Positions 54,238 to 62,492 of a stretch of 64,000 bases of DNA are shown piece after piece (within the stretch, counting starts at the first letter, position 1; each line of letters starts with the position of its first letter). The notes under the pieces were generated by a model, which worked only from the letters and a program-made list of their open reading frames with translations, did no database searches and had not been told where the DNA came from. The stretch spans positions 1 to 64,000 of the forward strand of contig CAZWDL010000026.1 in NCBI GenBank assembly GCA_964632995.1, written 5' to 3'. The stretch is from CAZWDL01 sp964632995 (GTDB lineage Bacteria > Bacteroidota > Bacteroidia > Chitinophagales > Saprospiraceae). Made by a program: the position numbers and the translations under genes.

Positions 54238-55035
54238 ATGAATGATTCTCCCACCGCACTGGTCACCGGCGGCTCTCACGGCATAGGCCTGGAGCTGGCC
54301 AGGCGCTTTGCCCGCGACGGCTACCGCCTGATCCTGGTGTCCAAGCCGGCGAAAGAGCTGGCGGAAGCTAAAGCACTTTTAGAAAAGTCGTTTCCCGCAG
54401 TAGAAATTCATACCCAGGCCATAGACCTTGCCGTACCGGAAGCGCCGCCGCGGGTGCATGCTTATGTGCAGGGATTGGGCAAGCCGGTGGACGTGCTGGT
54501 CAACAACGCAGGATTCGGCAGCTACGGATTTATCAACGAGGTTTCTGTGGAAAAAGAACTGACCATGATTCAACTTCATGTGACTACGCTTTATCACCTC
54601 ACCCGTTTATTTCTGGAGGACATGATTGAGCGGAATAAAGGGCACATCATCAACCTGTCGTCCATTTCCGCGCTGCAGCCCAGCCCTATGCTGTCTACTT
54701 ACGCCGCCACGAAAAGCTTTGTGCTACAGTTTAGCCGGGCCATTAACTACGAATTAAAGGAGAAAGGCACGCAGGTTCGTGTAACGGCCGTTTGTCCTAT
54801 GGCTACCCGCGGCACCGGTTTTCAATCGGGCGCCGATATGGACAACACTAATACTTTTGACAACTGGATGACCACCACACCGGAAGTCGTTGCCCGCGAC
54901 GCCTACGCTGCATTAAAAAGTAAAAGAGATTTTGTTATTCCGGGGCAGGGGTTCGAACTGTTGCAGCGCTTCGTCCGCCATTTGCCTGACTGGTTGCAAA
55001 TGCGCATTGCCAGAGAAAACCTTAAAAGAAGATAA
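54238..55035 (+). CDS. SDR-family oxidoreductase (DltE-like)
   Basis: 265 residues. NAD(P) motif GGSHGIG, NNAGFGSYG, INLSSISALQPSP and the YAATK active-site segment are complete; the C-terminal LLQRFVRHLPDWLQMRIARENLK helix is typical of the DltE-like group acting on lipid or ketone substrates. It is followed after 1 base by a small membrane-protein gene, so they are cotranscribed. Confidence 0.88.
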   Translation: MNDSPTALVTGGSHGIGLELARRFARDGYRLILVSKPAKELAEAKALLEKSFPAVEIHTQAIDLAVPEAPPRVHAYVQGLGKPVDVLVNNAGFGSYGFINEVSVEKELTMIQLHVTTLYHLTRLFLEDMIERNKGHIINLSSISALQPSPMLSTYAATKSFVLQFSRAINYELKEKGTQVRVTAVCPMATRGTGFQSGADMDNTNTFDNWMTTTPEVVARDAYAALKSKRDFVIPGQGFELLQRFVRHLPDWLQMRIARENLKRR

Positions 55036-55036
55036 G

Positions 55037-55393
55037 ATGAAAACCTTGCTTTGGATCAACACCGTCATCGAAGTGCTGGCAGGCCTGTTGTTTCTCTTTT
55101 TTCCCGGTCTGCCGGAATTTCTGCCGGGCTGGACAGAAGCGGGAGACGAATTGATTACCCTGCTCGTCAAAATGTATGGAGTCGCCGCCCTGATCCTCGG
55201 GGTGTTCTCCGGTTTTCTCTTGTTCCGGCTCAAATACATCCAGGTAGTCCTGATCGATGGGCTGGCGCTGTTTACCTTTTTCCATGCCGGTATCGCCGGC
55301 ATTCTGTTTATCTACAGCCCCGATATTCGACCGGGTATTTTGCACGGCACCCTGGGATTAGCCTTTTTATTTTTCTGGATCAAAACCCGGTAA
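55037..55393 (+). CDS. Small four-helix membrane protein, unknown
   Basis: 118 residues with four predicted membrane helices (about residues 4-20, 40-62, 70-88, 95-115) and short loops; WINTVIEVLAGLLFLFFPG and the H in FTFFHAGIAGILF stand out. It resembles small DoxX/DUF4345-like membrane proteins in general layout, but I cannot assign a family. The stop overlaps the start of the next dehydrogenase gene (TAATG), so it belongs to the same transcript. Confidence 0.7.
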   Translation: MKTLLWINTVIEVLAGLLFLFFPGLPEFLPGWTEAGDELITLLVKMYGVAALILGVFSGFLLFRLKYIQVVLIDGLALFTFFHAGIAGILFIYSPDIRPGILHGTLGLAFLFFWIKTR

Positions 55394-56532
55394 TGAGCTT
55401 TAACGAAGAACATCAGTTATTCCGCCAGTCCCTGCGCGACTGGCTCGAACGGGAAATACTTCCACACATTGACCAATGGGAAGAGGAGCGGGAAATTCCT
55501 CGCTGGGTATGGCCGGCATTTGCAGAAATGGGCTACTTCGGGCTGAACTTTCCGGAAGCCTATGGAGGTTTGGATCTGGACTTCTGGTATCAGGTCATCT
55601 TCATCGAGGAGCTCAGCCGGTGCTACTCGGCCGGCTTTGCAGCAGCCATTACGGCGCACCCCATCCTGGCTTTGACACACATTGCCGAGACGGGAAGCGA
55701 TTTCCTCAGGGAAAGGTACCTGCGACCAGGCATCGCCGGCGAAAAGTTCGGTGCGCTGGCCATTACCGAACCCGGCGGCGGCTCCGATGTAGCAGCTATG
55801 CGTACCCGGGCACTCCGGCGGGGAGATCACTACCTCCTGCAAGGATCGAAGACTTTCATCACCAACGGTCTCCTGAGCGACTTCATCGTCGTAGCCGCCA
55901 AAACCAATCCGGAGGGCGGCGCCGCCGGCCTCAGCCTGCTCGTCGTCGATCGCGACAGCCCGGGACTTGCGGCCACTAAACTGGAAAAACTGGGCTGGCA
56001 TGCCTCCGATACCGCTGAGCTCCACTTCGACCAGGTGCAGGTGCCCGCAGAAAACCTCATCGGGCAGGAAAATATGGGGTTCTATTATATCATGCAGCGC
56101 TTTGCTCTGGAGCGGCTCGTTATGGCCGTTTCCGCCGTGGCCGGGGCGTCACATGCGCTGGAGTACGCACTACAGTATATGAGCGAAAGGCAAGCCTTCG
56201 GCCGCCCTCTCAACCGCTTTCAGGAACTGCGCCACCGCGTCGCCCAACTCAGCGCTGAGCTGGAACGGGCACAGGCTTTTAACTACCAGCTATGTGAGTC
56301 GTTTAACCGGGGAGAATATCAGGTCAGAGAATGCGCTATGGCCAAAATGCTATCGACCGAGCTGGCCGACAAAGTAGCCTACCAGTGCCTGCAGTTTTTC
56401 GGCGGTTACGGTTACATGGAGGAGTACAAGATGGCCCGTGTGTTTCGCGACAGCCGGCTGGGAACAATAGGCGGAGGAACGTCGGAGATTATGTGTGAGA
56501 TCATCGCAAAGATGATGCTGGATGAGGGGTAG
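55393..56532 (+). CDS. Acyl-CoA dehydrogenase (LCAD/IVD type), 3 of 4
   Basis: 379 residues from the ATG at 55393, which matches the paralogues' MSFNEEHQLFRQ start; the open frame extends 114 codons upstream but through the preceding gene. Flavin segments ITEPGGGSDVAAMRTRA and GSKTFITNG and the C-terminal QFFGGYGYMEEYKMARVFRD are intact. YEGT is GGGTSEIM here, and E240 in LERL is the catalytic base position of the LCAD/IVD type. It is most similar to the dehydrogenase encoded just downstream, probably by tandem duplication. Confidence 0.93.
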   Translation: MSFNEEHQLFRQSLRDWLEREILPHIDQWEEEREIPRWVWPAFAEMGYFGLNFPEAYGGLDLDFWYQVIFIEELSRCYSAGFAAAITAHPILALTHIAETGSDFLRERYLRPGIAGEKFGALAITEPGGGSDVAAMRTRALRRGDHYLLQGSKTFITNGLLSDFIVVAAKTNPEGGAAGLSLLVVDRDSPGLAATKLEKLGWHASDTAELHFDQVQVPAENLIGQENMGFYYIMQRFALERLVMAVSAVAGASHALEYALQYMSERQAFGRPLNRFQELRHRVAQLSAELERAQAFNYQLCESFNRGEYQVRECAMAKMLSTELADKVAYQCLQFFGGYGYMEEYKMARVFRDSRLGTIGGGTSEIMCEIIAKMMLDEG

Positions 56533-56546
56533 GTGCTGGATAACTT

Positions 56547-56583
56547 ACCCTATGGAATTCACAATGCGACTATTCCACAGGGT
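56547..56583. repeat. 37-base hairpin, family G copy 2
   Basis: ACCCTATGGAATTC...ATTCCACAGGGT, the inverted counterpart of 34335-34371 and of the same length. It lies in the 190-base spacer between two paralogous dehydrogenase genes. Confidence 0.75.
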
Positions 56584-56722
56584 GAACCCGACCAGAACGC
56601 GTAGCGAAAAGGGCGGGCTGGGCCTGGCTATCACCGGGCATTACCTTTGACCGACTAAGCCGCGAACAGCGAACGGCCAATAGCCAACTAAAACTGAAAC
56701 GTAAACTGAAAAATAACCGATA

Positions 56723-58297
56723 ATGAATACCTACTACTTTAATGAAGAACACCAGCTCTTCCGCCAGGGACTACGCGACTTTCTGGACCGGGAAGTCCTC
56801 CCCAATATTGACGAATGGGAAGAACAACGCCGGATACCGAAAGCGCTGTGGAAGAAGTTCGGAGATATGGGGTATCTTGGCCTCAATTTTCCCGAGCAAT
56901 ACGGGGGGATAGACGCCGATTTTTTCTTCTCGGTGGTGTTTCTGGAAGAGATCGCCAAATGCTACTCCGGCGGCTTTACCATTACACCTAGTGTGCAGCA
57001 ATATATGGCTTCTCCGTACCTGATGAAACACGGATCAGATTTCCTGAAAGAGAAATATCTGACCAAAGCCATCGCGGGTGAATGGATATGTTCTATTGCC
57101 ATCACCGAACCAGGAGCCGGTTCTGATGTTGCTAATATTCAGACGCGGGCCGAACGGCGGGGTGATCACTACGTGGTGAACGGCGCCAAGACCTTCATCA
57201 CTAATGGAGTGTATGGCGATTTTCTTATCACCGTAGTGAAGACAGACCCCGAGGCGGGGTTATCAGGTATCAGCCTGCTGGTTATTGACCGGCAAGCGGA
57301 AGGCGTCTCGGCGCGCAAGCTCAAAAAGTTGGGCTGGCATGCCAGTGATACCGCCGAGCTCAACTTCGACGAGGTGAAGGTGCCTGTTGAAAACCTGATC
57401 GGTGAAGAAGGCCAGGGGTTCTTTTACCTCATGGGAGGCCTGCAGCTTGAACGGCTGGCCGGGGCCATTTCGGCAGTAGCAGGCTGTGAGCATGCGCTGG
57501 CCTATGCCCTGCAGTACATGAATGAGCGGGAAGCCTTTGGTAGGCCCATCAATAAATTTCAGGTATTGCGTCACCGGGTCGCACAACTGTCTTCGGAGAT
57601 CGAGGCGACTAAGGCCTTTGTCTACCACTGCGCGCGCATGCATAACGACGGGCAGTACGCCGTTAAGGAGTCTTCCATGGCCAAACTACTGGCCACCGAA
57701 CTGTCAGACAAAGTCACCTACCAGTGCCTGCAGTTTTTCGGTGGCTACGGTTATATGGAAGAATATAAGATCGCCCGCATGTTTCGCGACAGCCGGATCG
57801 GCACCATAGGAGGCGGCACGTCCGAAATTATGCGTGAAATTATCGCCAAAATGGTGATCGATGACAAAAATTACGCTGCTCAGGGGCCCAAGGCCTCAAG
57901 CATACCCAAGCCTACTCAGAGCACAACGGGGCAGACAGCGGCAAAACAACGCCCCAACGGAATAGCTAATCAAAATGTAAACCATAAAAACACGACAGTT
58001 ATGAGTTTTGAAAGTATCCTGAATGCTATTAAGGGCAGAGCCGATAAAGCTTCTGCCATTGGCAACACCCTGAAATTTGATTTTGGCGATCAGCAAATCT
58101 ACCTCGACGGCAACGGTGACAGCAATACTGTCTCACAGGAAGACAAGGAAGCTGATTGCACGATCAAAATAGACCAGGAAGATTTTGAATCCATTCTCAG
58201 TGGCGACATGAATCCCATGTCTGCTTTCATGAGCGGCAAAATTAAAGTCCAGGGCGATATGGGCGTGGCAATGAAGCTGCAGTCGCTGCTTGGATGA
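56723..58297 (+). CDS. Acyl-CoA dehydrogenase fused to an SCP2 sterol/lipid-carrier domain, 4 of 4
   Basis: 524 residues. Residues 1-~385 are an LCAD/IVD-type dehydrogenase (ITEPGAGSDVANIQTRA, GAKTFITNG, base E243 in LERL, GGGTSEIM near the end). A ~40-residue polar linker follows, and residues 427-524 form an SCP2 domain (FDFGDQQIYLDG, ADCTIKIDQEDFESILSG, FMSGKIKVQGDMGVAMKL). The linker is low-complexity and an ATG at 58001 starts exactly at the SCP2 domain, as if two genes had merged by loss of a stop. SCP2 could hold or deliver the acyl-CoA to the enzyme. Confidence 0.92.
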   Translation: MNTYYFNEEHQLFRQGLRDFLDREVLPNIDEWEEQRRIPKALWKKFGDMGYLGLNFPEQYGGIDADFFFSVVFLEEIAKCYSGGFTITPSVQQYMASPYLMKHGSDFLKEKYLTKAIAGEWICSIAITEPGAGSDVANIQTRAERRGDHYVVNGAKTFITNGVYGDFLITVVKTDPEAGLSGISLLVIDRQAEGVSARKLKKLGWHASDTAELNFDEVKVPVENLIGEEGQGFFYLMGGLQLERLAGAISAVAGCEHALAYALQYMNEREAFGRPINKFQVLRHRVAQLSSEIEATKAFVYHCARMHNDGQYAVKESSMAKLLATELSDKVTYQCLQFFGGYGYMEEYKIARMFRDSRIGTIGGGTSEIMREIIAKMVIDDKNYAAQGPKASSIPKPTQSTTGQTAAKQRPNGIANQNVNHKNTTVMSFESILNAIKGRADKASAIGNTLKFDFGDQQIYLDGNGDSNTVSQEDKEADCTIKIDQEDFESILSGDMNPMSAFMSGKIKVQGDMGVAMKLQSLLG

Positions 58298-58311
58298 ATT
58301 TTAGCTGACAG

Positions 58312-58381
58312 TTGACAGTCGGCAGTTGGCAGTACCGCTTTAACAGAAAGCGGCGGCCGGTTGGAAACTGCCGGCTGTCAA
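58312..58381 (+). terminator. Hairpin after the SCP2-fusion gene
   Basis: TTGACAGTCGGCAGTT (58312-58327) pairs with AACTGCCGGCTGTCAA (58366-58381) with one mismatch; the loop contains another small hairpin. It lies 14 bases after the stop and probably ends the long catabolic transcript. Confidence 0.6.
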
Positions 58382-58418
58382 TTTATGCTTTCCCCCCTTT
58401 ATCATCAATACCCTAACT

Positions 58419-59771
58419 ATGATTCCGAAAAAAACGCTTAACCCTGCCACCCTTCGTTATGCCGCCATGTTCATTGGCGCCTTTCTACTTATCCTCAGCG
58501 CCTGCAACGACGACAATGGGGTGACTACCGGCCCGGATCCTACACCATCGCCCACTTGCGATACTACGCGACTGCCGGTCGTGTTCGTGCATGGTTTTCT
58601 GGGGTCGGGGGATACCTATGCCGGGCAGGCTCAGCGCTTTTCCAGCAACGGCTATTGCCCGGAGCGGCTGTTCGCTTTTGATTGGAATTCACTTGGTGAA
58701 CGGGAGGCGGCTCTGTTAGAGCTGGATGCCTTTATTGACGAGGTGCTGAGCAACACCGGCGCCAGTCAGGTCGACCTGGCCGGCCACTCCGCCGGTGGCA
58801 GCCTGAGTTACGAATACCTGGGCGATGCCGGCCGGGCTGCCAAAGTGGCCCACTACGCCCACCTGGCCAGCGGCCGACAAAACGGGGCAGCCGGACACAA
58901 CGGAAATATTCCGACAATCAATATTTATTCTACTGACGATCTGGTCGTGGAGAGCGGCGATATTCCGGGAGCACAGAACAAAGCCTACGCCGGCCTGGAC
59001 CACTACCAGGCCGCTACCGCTCCCGAGACTTTTGAGGCCATGTTTGTTTTCTTTAATGACGGCGAGCGACCAGAAGAATTGAATATCGTCCGGCAGGATG
59101 CCCCTGCGATAAGTGGAAAAGTCCTGACCTTCGGAGAAAATCAACCGGTTGAGGATGCCCTGGTGACCGTGTACCGGGTGGATCCCGCCACCGGACGCCG
59201 CGCCGACGTGGCGCCCAGCGCTACTTTTATCACCGACGCAGAAGGTAGCTGGGGGCCCCTGGTCGCCGACCCGGAGGCCTATTACGAATTTTTCGTCGAA
59301 CCGGACGGCGCCGAAAACCGGCCGGTGCACTATTACCGCGAACCTTTCCGCCACTCCAATCCGCTAACTTACCTGCGCACCCTGCCCCCGCCGGGGTCCA
59401 TCGCCGGCATCCTCGTTTCCGATATTCCTGAGGATGACCGCCAAACGGTTATCGCCATCTTTTCCTCCAGCCGGGCCGTCCTCGCCGACCGGGATGAACT
59501 GCGCGCCGATGCGCTCGAACTGTCTACGGAACAATACGCCCCGCGCGAATCCACTAATATCGCCTTCTTCCTGTACGACGACGGAGATCAGGCCAGCAGC
59601 GGTGATGTCCACTCCATCTTTCAGCTGCTCACCTCTTTTGTCACCGGAATTGATTACTTCATTTCCACCGATGAAATTCGCTCTGTACCTGTCACCTTTA
59701 ACGGTCGTACGCTACAGGTGCCCAATCTTAAATCAGCTTCTGATGGCATAGGGGTAGTGGTTTTTGACTAG
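58419..59771 (+). CDS. Lipase-like alpha/beta hydrolase, lipoprotein
   Basis: 450 residues with lipobox LSAC (C29). The hydrolase domain (~50-215) has the oxyanion segment VFVHGFLGSGDTY and the nucleophile S124 in GHSAGG; the acid and histidine are less certain (GLDHYQ is the likely histidine). A carboxypeptidase-regulatory-like beta domain (ISGKVLTF...DAEGSWGPL) and a further ~150-residue domain follow. It would cleave esters or lipids at the cell surface. Although separate from the operon by a hairpin, it may supply lipid-derived substrate to the locus upstream. Confidence 0.87.
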   Translation: MIPKKTLNPATLRYAAMFIGAFLLILSACNDDNGVTTGPDPTPSPTCDTTRLPVVFVHGFLGSGDTYAGQAQRFSSNGYCPERLFAFDWNSLGEREAALLELDAFIDEVLSNTGASQVDLAGHSAGGSLSYEYLGDAGRAAKVAHYAHLASGRQNGAAGHNGNIPTINIYSTDDLVVESGDIPGAQNKAYAGLDHYQAATAPETFEAMFVFFNDGERPEELNIVRQDAPAISGKVLTFGENQPVEDALVTVYRVDPATGRRADVAPSATFITDAEGSWGPLVADPEAYYEFFVEPDGAENRPVHYYREPFRHSNPLTYLRTLPPPGSIAGILVSDIPEDDRQTVIAIFSSSRAVLADRDELRADALELSTEQYAPRESTNIAFFLYDDGDQASSGDVHSIFQLLTSFVTGIDYFISTDEIRSVPVTFNGRTLQVPNLKSASDGIGVVVFD

Positions 59772-59852
59772 TGCTCGGTAACATAAGTTTTTCCAGGAAC
59801 AGGCCTGAGTGTGTATTACCTACACTCAGCCCTAATAATATCCAATATTCCT

Positions 59853-59860
59853 TACCTTTG
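59853..59860 (+). promoter_or_regulatory. Putative -7 box before the small membrane protein gene
   Basis: TACCTTTG fits TAnnTTTG and lies 52 bases before the ATG at 59913. Confidence 0.45.
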
Positions 59861-59912
59861 CCCGGTGACCAATCAGGTATTAATTCCAACAGGATCTGCA
59901 AAGTAGCCAAGC

Positions 59913-60224
59913 ATGTTTATACTACTCATATCCATCGTCATCGGGTTGTTTATCGCCATGTTGTTCCTGAACCTCTACTTCCGGGTCAAAGTCTTTAAAA
60001 CCTATCGGAAACTCGTCGATAACCGGGTGGAATTTGGCGCCAGCCATATTTTTAACAAAGAGAAAATGGAGCAGGAAATCTTTCCGAAATATCCACATAT
60101 GAAAGAGGAAATTCAGACTTTCGTGCGCCACATGCGCTACTCCATCAGAATGGCAACGGTACTGATCGCCCTGATCACTTTGTTCGGGGCTATACTCATG
60201 TACTTCAGGGAACAAGCTGGGTAG
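59913..60224 (+). CDS. Small membrane protein, unknown
   Basis: 103 residues with two hydrophobic segments (residues 1-22 and ~78-97) separated by a charged helical region (YFRVKVFKTYRKLVDNRVEFG...KEKMEQEIFPKYPHMKEE). It likely sits in the inner membrane with the middle on one side. I recognise no family. A TAnnTTTG box in front and a hairpin after it (60252-60280) suggest its own transcript. Confidence 0.7.
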   Translation: MFILLISIVIGLFIAMLFLNLYFRVKVFKTYRKLVDNRVEFGASHIFNKEKMEQEIFPKYPHMKEEIQTFVRHMRYSIRMATVLIALITLFGAILMYFREQAG

Positions 60225-60251
60225 GGGGTAGAGGGAGGAGGGGTAGGGAGT

Positions 60252-60280
60252 AGAGAGACGGTAGGCAACACCGTCTCTCT
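60252..60280. terminator. Hairpin after the small membrane protein gene
   Basis: AGAGAGACGGT and ACCGTCTCTCT, a perfect 11-bp stem with a 7-base loop, followed by CCCTTCT, 28 bases after the stop. Confidence 0.65.
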
Positions 60281-60369
60281 CCCTTCTACCTTCATCCCTC
60301 ATCCCTCTACCAATATCCCTCTACGCTCTACCTAAATTCTCGTACTTTTACGCACCAAAATCATACGAT

Positions 60370-61362
60370 ATGCTAAAGATAGGAGTGCTCGGGGCCGGAC
60401 ATCTGGGAAAGATACACCTCAAATGTATACAACTGGCCGGCGAACACTATGAACTGGCAGGTTTTTATGATCCCGATGAGGCAGCAGCCCGACAAGCCAG
60501 CCGGCAATACGGAGCGAAACTATACGACAGTGTGGAAGCCCTGCTCGATGATGTCGAGGTGGTGGATATTGTCACACCCACTATAAGTCACCATCAACTG
60601 GCCAGCCAGGCCATCCGTAAGGGCAAACACCTTTTTATTGAAAAACCACTTACCCATACTATAGAAGAAGCGGAAGAGCTGGTAACGCTCAGTAAAAAAT
60701 ACGGGGTACAAGTTCAGGTAGGCCACGTCGAGCGCTTCAATCCGGCGTTGCTGGCGCTGGAAGACATGCCCCTGAACCCCATGTTCGTGGAGGCCCATCG
60801 CCTTTCGGTATTCAATCCGCGCGGCACGGACGTATCGGTCATCCTGGATCTGATGATTCACGACCTGGATATTCTGCTGAGTATGGTGCCTTCGGAAGTC
60901 AAATTCATCAGCGCCAGCGGAGTAGCTGTGGTAAGTGATTCTCCGGATATCGCCAATGCCCGCATCGAATTCGACAACGGCTGTGTAGCCAACCTCACCG
61001 CCAGCCGCATGTCGCTCAAACAGATGCGTAAGATCCGTCTGTTTCAGCGGGACGCCTATATCAGCCTGGACTTCCTCGAAAAGAAAGCGCAGGTGGTCCG
61101 GCTCTATGAGCAAAATGCCGCCAAGATGCCTGACGCCAGCCAGCTTATGGAATTACAGACAAAAGAAGGCCAAAAATACATCCATGTCAATATGCCTGAA
61201 ATCGAGCCTGTCAATGCCATAAAGATGGAACTGGAGACCTTCGCCGAAAGTATTGAGCAGGGGAAGCGCCCCCGCGTCAGCGTGGAAGACGGGTACCGGG
61301 CGCTAAAACTGGCCTACCGGATTATTGATGAAATCGACTCGCGGGGGCAGGCGCTCTCATGA
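60370..61362 (+). CDS. Gfo/Idh/MocA-family oxidoreductase
   Basis: 330 residues. The N-terminal Rossmann domain has GVLGAGHLGKIH and the HLFIEKPLTHT segment (EKP motif), and the C-terminal alpha/beta domain has VGHVERFNPALLALE and the HDLDILLSM metal/substrate loop. It oxidises or reduces a sugar or nucleotide-sugar derivative with NAD(P)H. It is followed by a lipoprotein and a sugar transferase gene, so a role in surface polysaccharide is likely, though not certain. Confidence 0.9.
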   Translation: MLKIGVLGAGHLGKIHLKCIQLAGEHYELAGFYDPDEAAARQASRQYGAKLYDSVEALLDDVEVVDIVTPTISHHQLASQAIRKGKHLFIEKPLTHTIEEAEELVTLSKKYGVQVQVGHVERFNPALLALEDMPLNPMFVEAHRLSVFNPRGTDVSVILDLMIHDLDILLSMVPSEVKFISASGVAVVSDSPDIANARIEFDNGCVANLTASRMSLKQMRKIRLFQRDAYISLDFLEKKAQVVRLYEQNAAKMPDASQLMELQTKEGQKYIHVNMPEIEPVNAIKMELETFAESIEQGKRPRVSVEDGYRALKLAYRIIDEIDSRGQALS

Positions 61363-61454
61363 GCAGGCTTCTGCTGCCGCTCAAGTCCGAAAGCATTGGC
61401 AGCCTGCCCTAAAAGGTATACTGTTTGCATTCTCCAAACCTGACAAGTAATTTG

Positions 61455-61462
61455 TAATTTTG
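61455..61462 (+). promoter_or_regulatory. Putative -7 box of the 61.5-kb lipoprotein gene
   Basis: TAATTTTG fits TAnnTTTG and ends six bases before the ATG at 61469, suggesting an almost leaderless transcript. A second TAATTTG word lies just upstream, 20 bases after a TTTG. Confidence 0.45.
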
Positions 61463-61468
61463 AAACGG

Positions 61469-62356
61469 ATGAAGGGAGTATCTCATAGCAACTATTTTTT
61501 CGCAGGGTGCTTACTGGCCTTCGGGATGATGTCCTGTGAGATCATTAATCCTGAAGAAGATATCCCAGCCTACCTGTACCTTGAGGAGTTCCAACTGAAT
61601 ACCGATGCGAATGCGGAAGGCAGCGATTCGGAAAAAATCACGGAGGGATGGTTAAGTGTAGACGGGCAATTCCTGGGCGCTTATTCGCTGCCTGCGCTGG
61701 TACCCGTACTGGCTACCGGAGAACGTGAAATCAGCTTGCAGGCAGGGATCCGGGACAACGGAATCAGCCGCACGCCTGAAGTGTATCCCTTCTACCAAAT
61801 CTACCGCACCACGCTCAGCCTCAGCGCCAATAAGGTGGATACGGTCAGCCCCCGTACCAGCTACTCCGATCGAACCCGCTTTGCCTTCATCGATGATTTT
61901 GACCGGGGCCCGACCGAGTTCCAGGACATCAGAATCGGCAGTTCCGAAAACGCCATGCGAGCCGAAGAAACTATGGTCTTCGAGGGCCAGGCTTCCGGCC
62001 GTATACGTTTGGATGCCGATAACCCGGCCGTAGAACTGGCCACGGTCACCCGGTATGGCGACCTGACGGAAAACAGCCCTTTCGTGTATCTGGAAGTCAA
62101 TTACAAATCCGATGTGCCGGTTATTTTCGGCCTGATCGGATATCAAGCTACCTTTCCCGGCCCCGGCACACCGCTTTTCGATCCCGGATTCCGCGAGCGC
62201 GATGATTGGAACAAAATCTATTTTAACTTATCTCCGCTCATCGCCAACAGTAATTTTGATGAATTTCAAGTAGCGCTACAAGCCGTTTTACCCCCGGATA
62301 GTGGAGTGGAAGAGGCTTTTATCTGGTTTGACAATATCAAGTTAGTGCACTTTTAA
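61469..62356 (+). CDS. Hypothetical lipoprotein
   Basis: 295 residues from the ATG at 61469 (an upstream TTG at 61460 overlaps the promoter box). The lipobox is MMSC (C23). The mature protein is beta-rich and acidic, with segments EFQLNTDANAEGSDSEKITEGWLSVDG and FRERDDWNKIYFNLSP, ending WFDNIKLVHF; it looks like a surface or periplasmic beta-sandwich. Family unknown. It lies between an oxidoreductase and a sugar transferase gene. Confidence 0.7.
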   Translation: MKGVSHSNYFFAGCLLAFGMMSCEIINPEEDIPAYLYLEEFQLNTDANAEGSDSEKITEGWLSVDGQFLGAYSLPALVPVLATGEREISLQAGIRDNGISRTPEVYPFYQIYRTTLSLSANKVDTVSPRTSYSDRTRFAFIDDFDRGPTEFQDIRIGSSENAMRAEETMVFEGQASGRIRLDADNPAVELATVTRYGDLTENSPFVYLEVNYKSDVPVIFGLIGYQATFPGPGTPLFDPGFRERDDWNKIYFNLSPLIANSNFDEFQVALQAVLPPDSGVEEAFIWFDNIKLVHF

Positions 62357-62492
62357 ACCCGGAACATGCAACACATCCCCTACATCAGTATTCGAAAAGA
62401 AAAAGGCAGTCCTTCTTCTGTCTGTTGCTTATCAGAGCAGGCCTGCGGCCTGGGGGGAAACGCACATTCTTCTCGATAAAAAATGTCCTTTC

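Noticed and set aside
55051..55392. N-terminal extension of the third acyl-CoA dehydrogenase by 114 codons.
   Set aside because: The extension overlaps the small membrane-protein gene in another frame and lacks ACAD features; the ATG at 55393 matches the paralogues.
56723..58297. SCP2-fused dehydrogenase seemed to lack a catalytic base: YEGT reads GGGT, and HALEYALQY of a paralogue reads HALAYALQY.
   Set aside because: The LCAD/IVD-type base is the glutamate of the LERL segment (E243), which is present in all three short paralogues.
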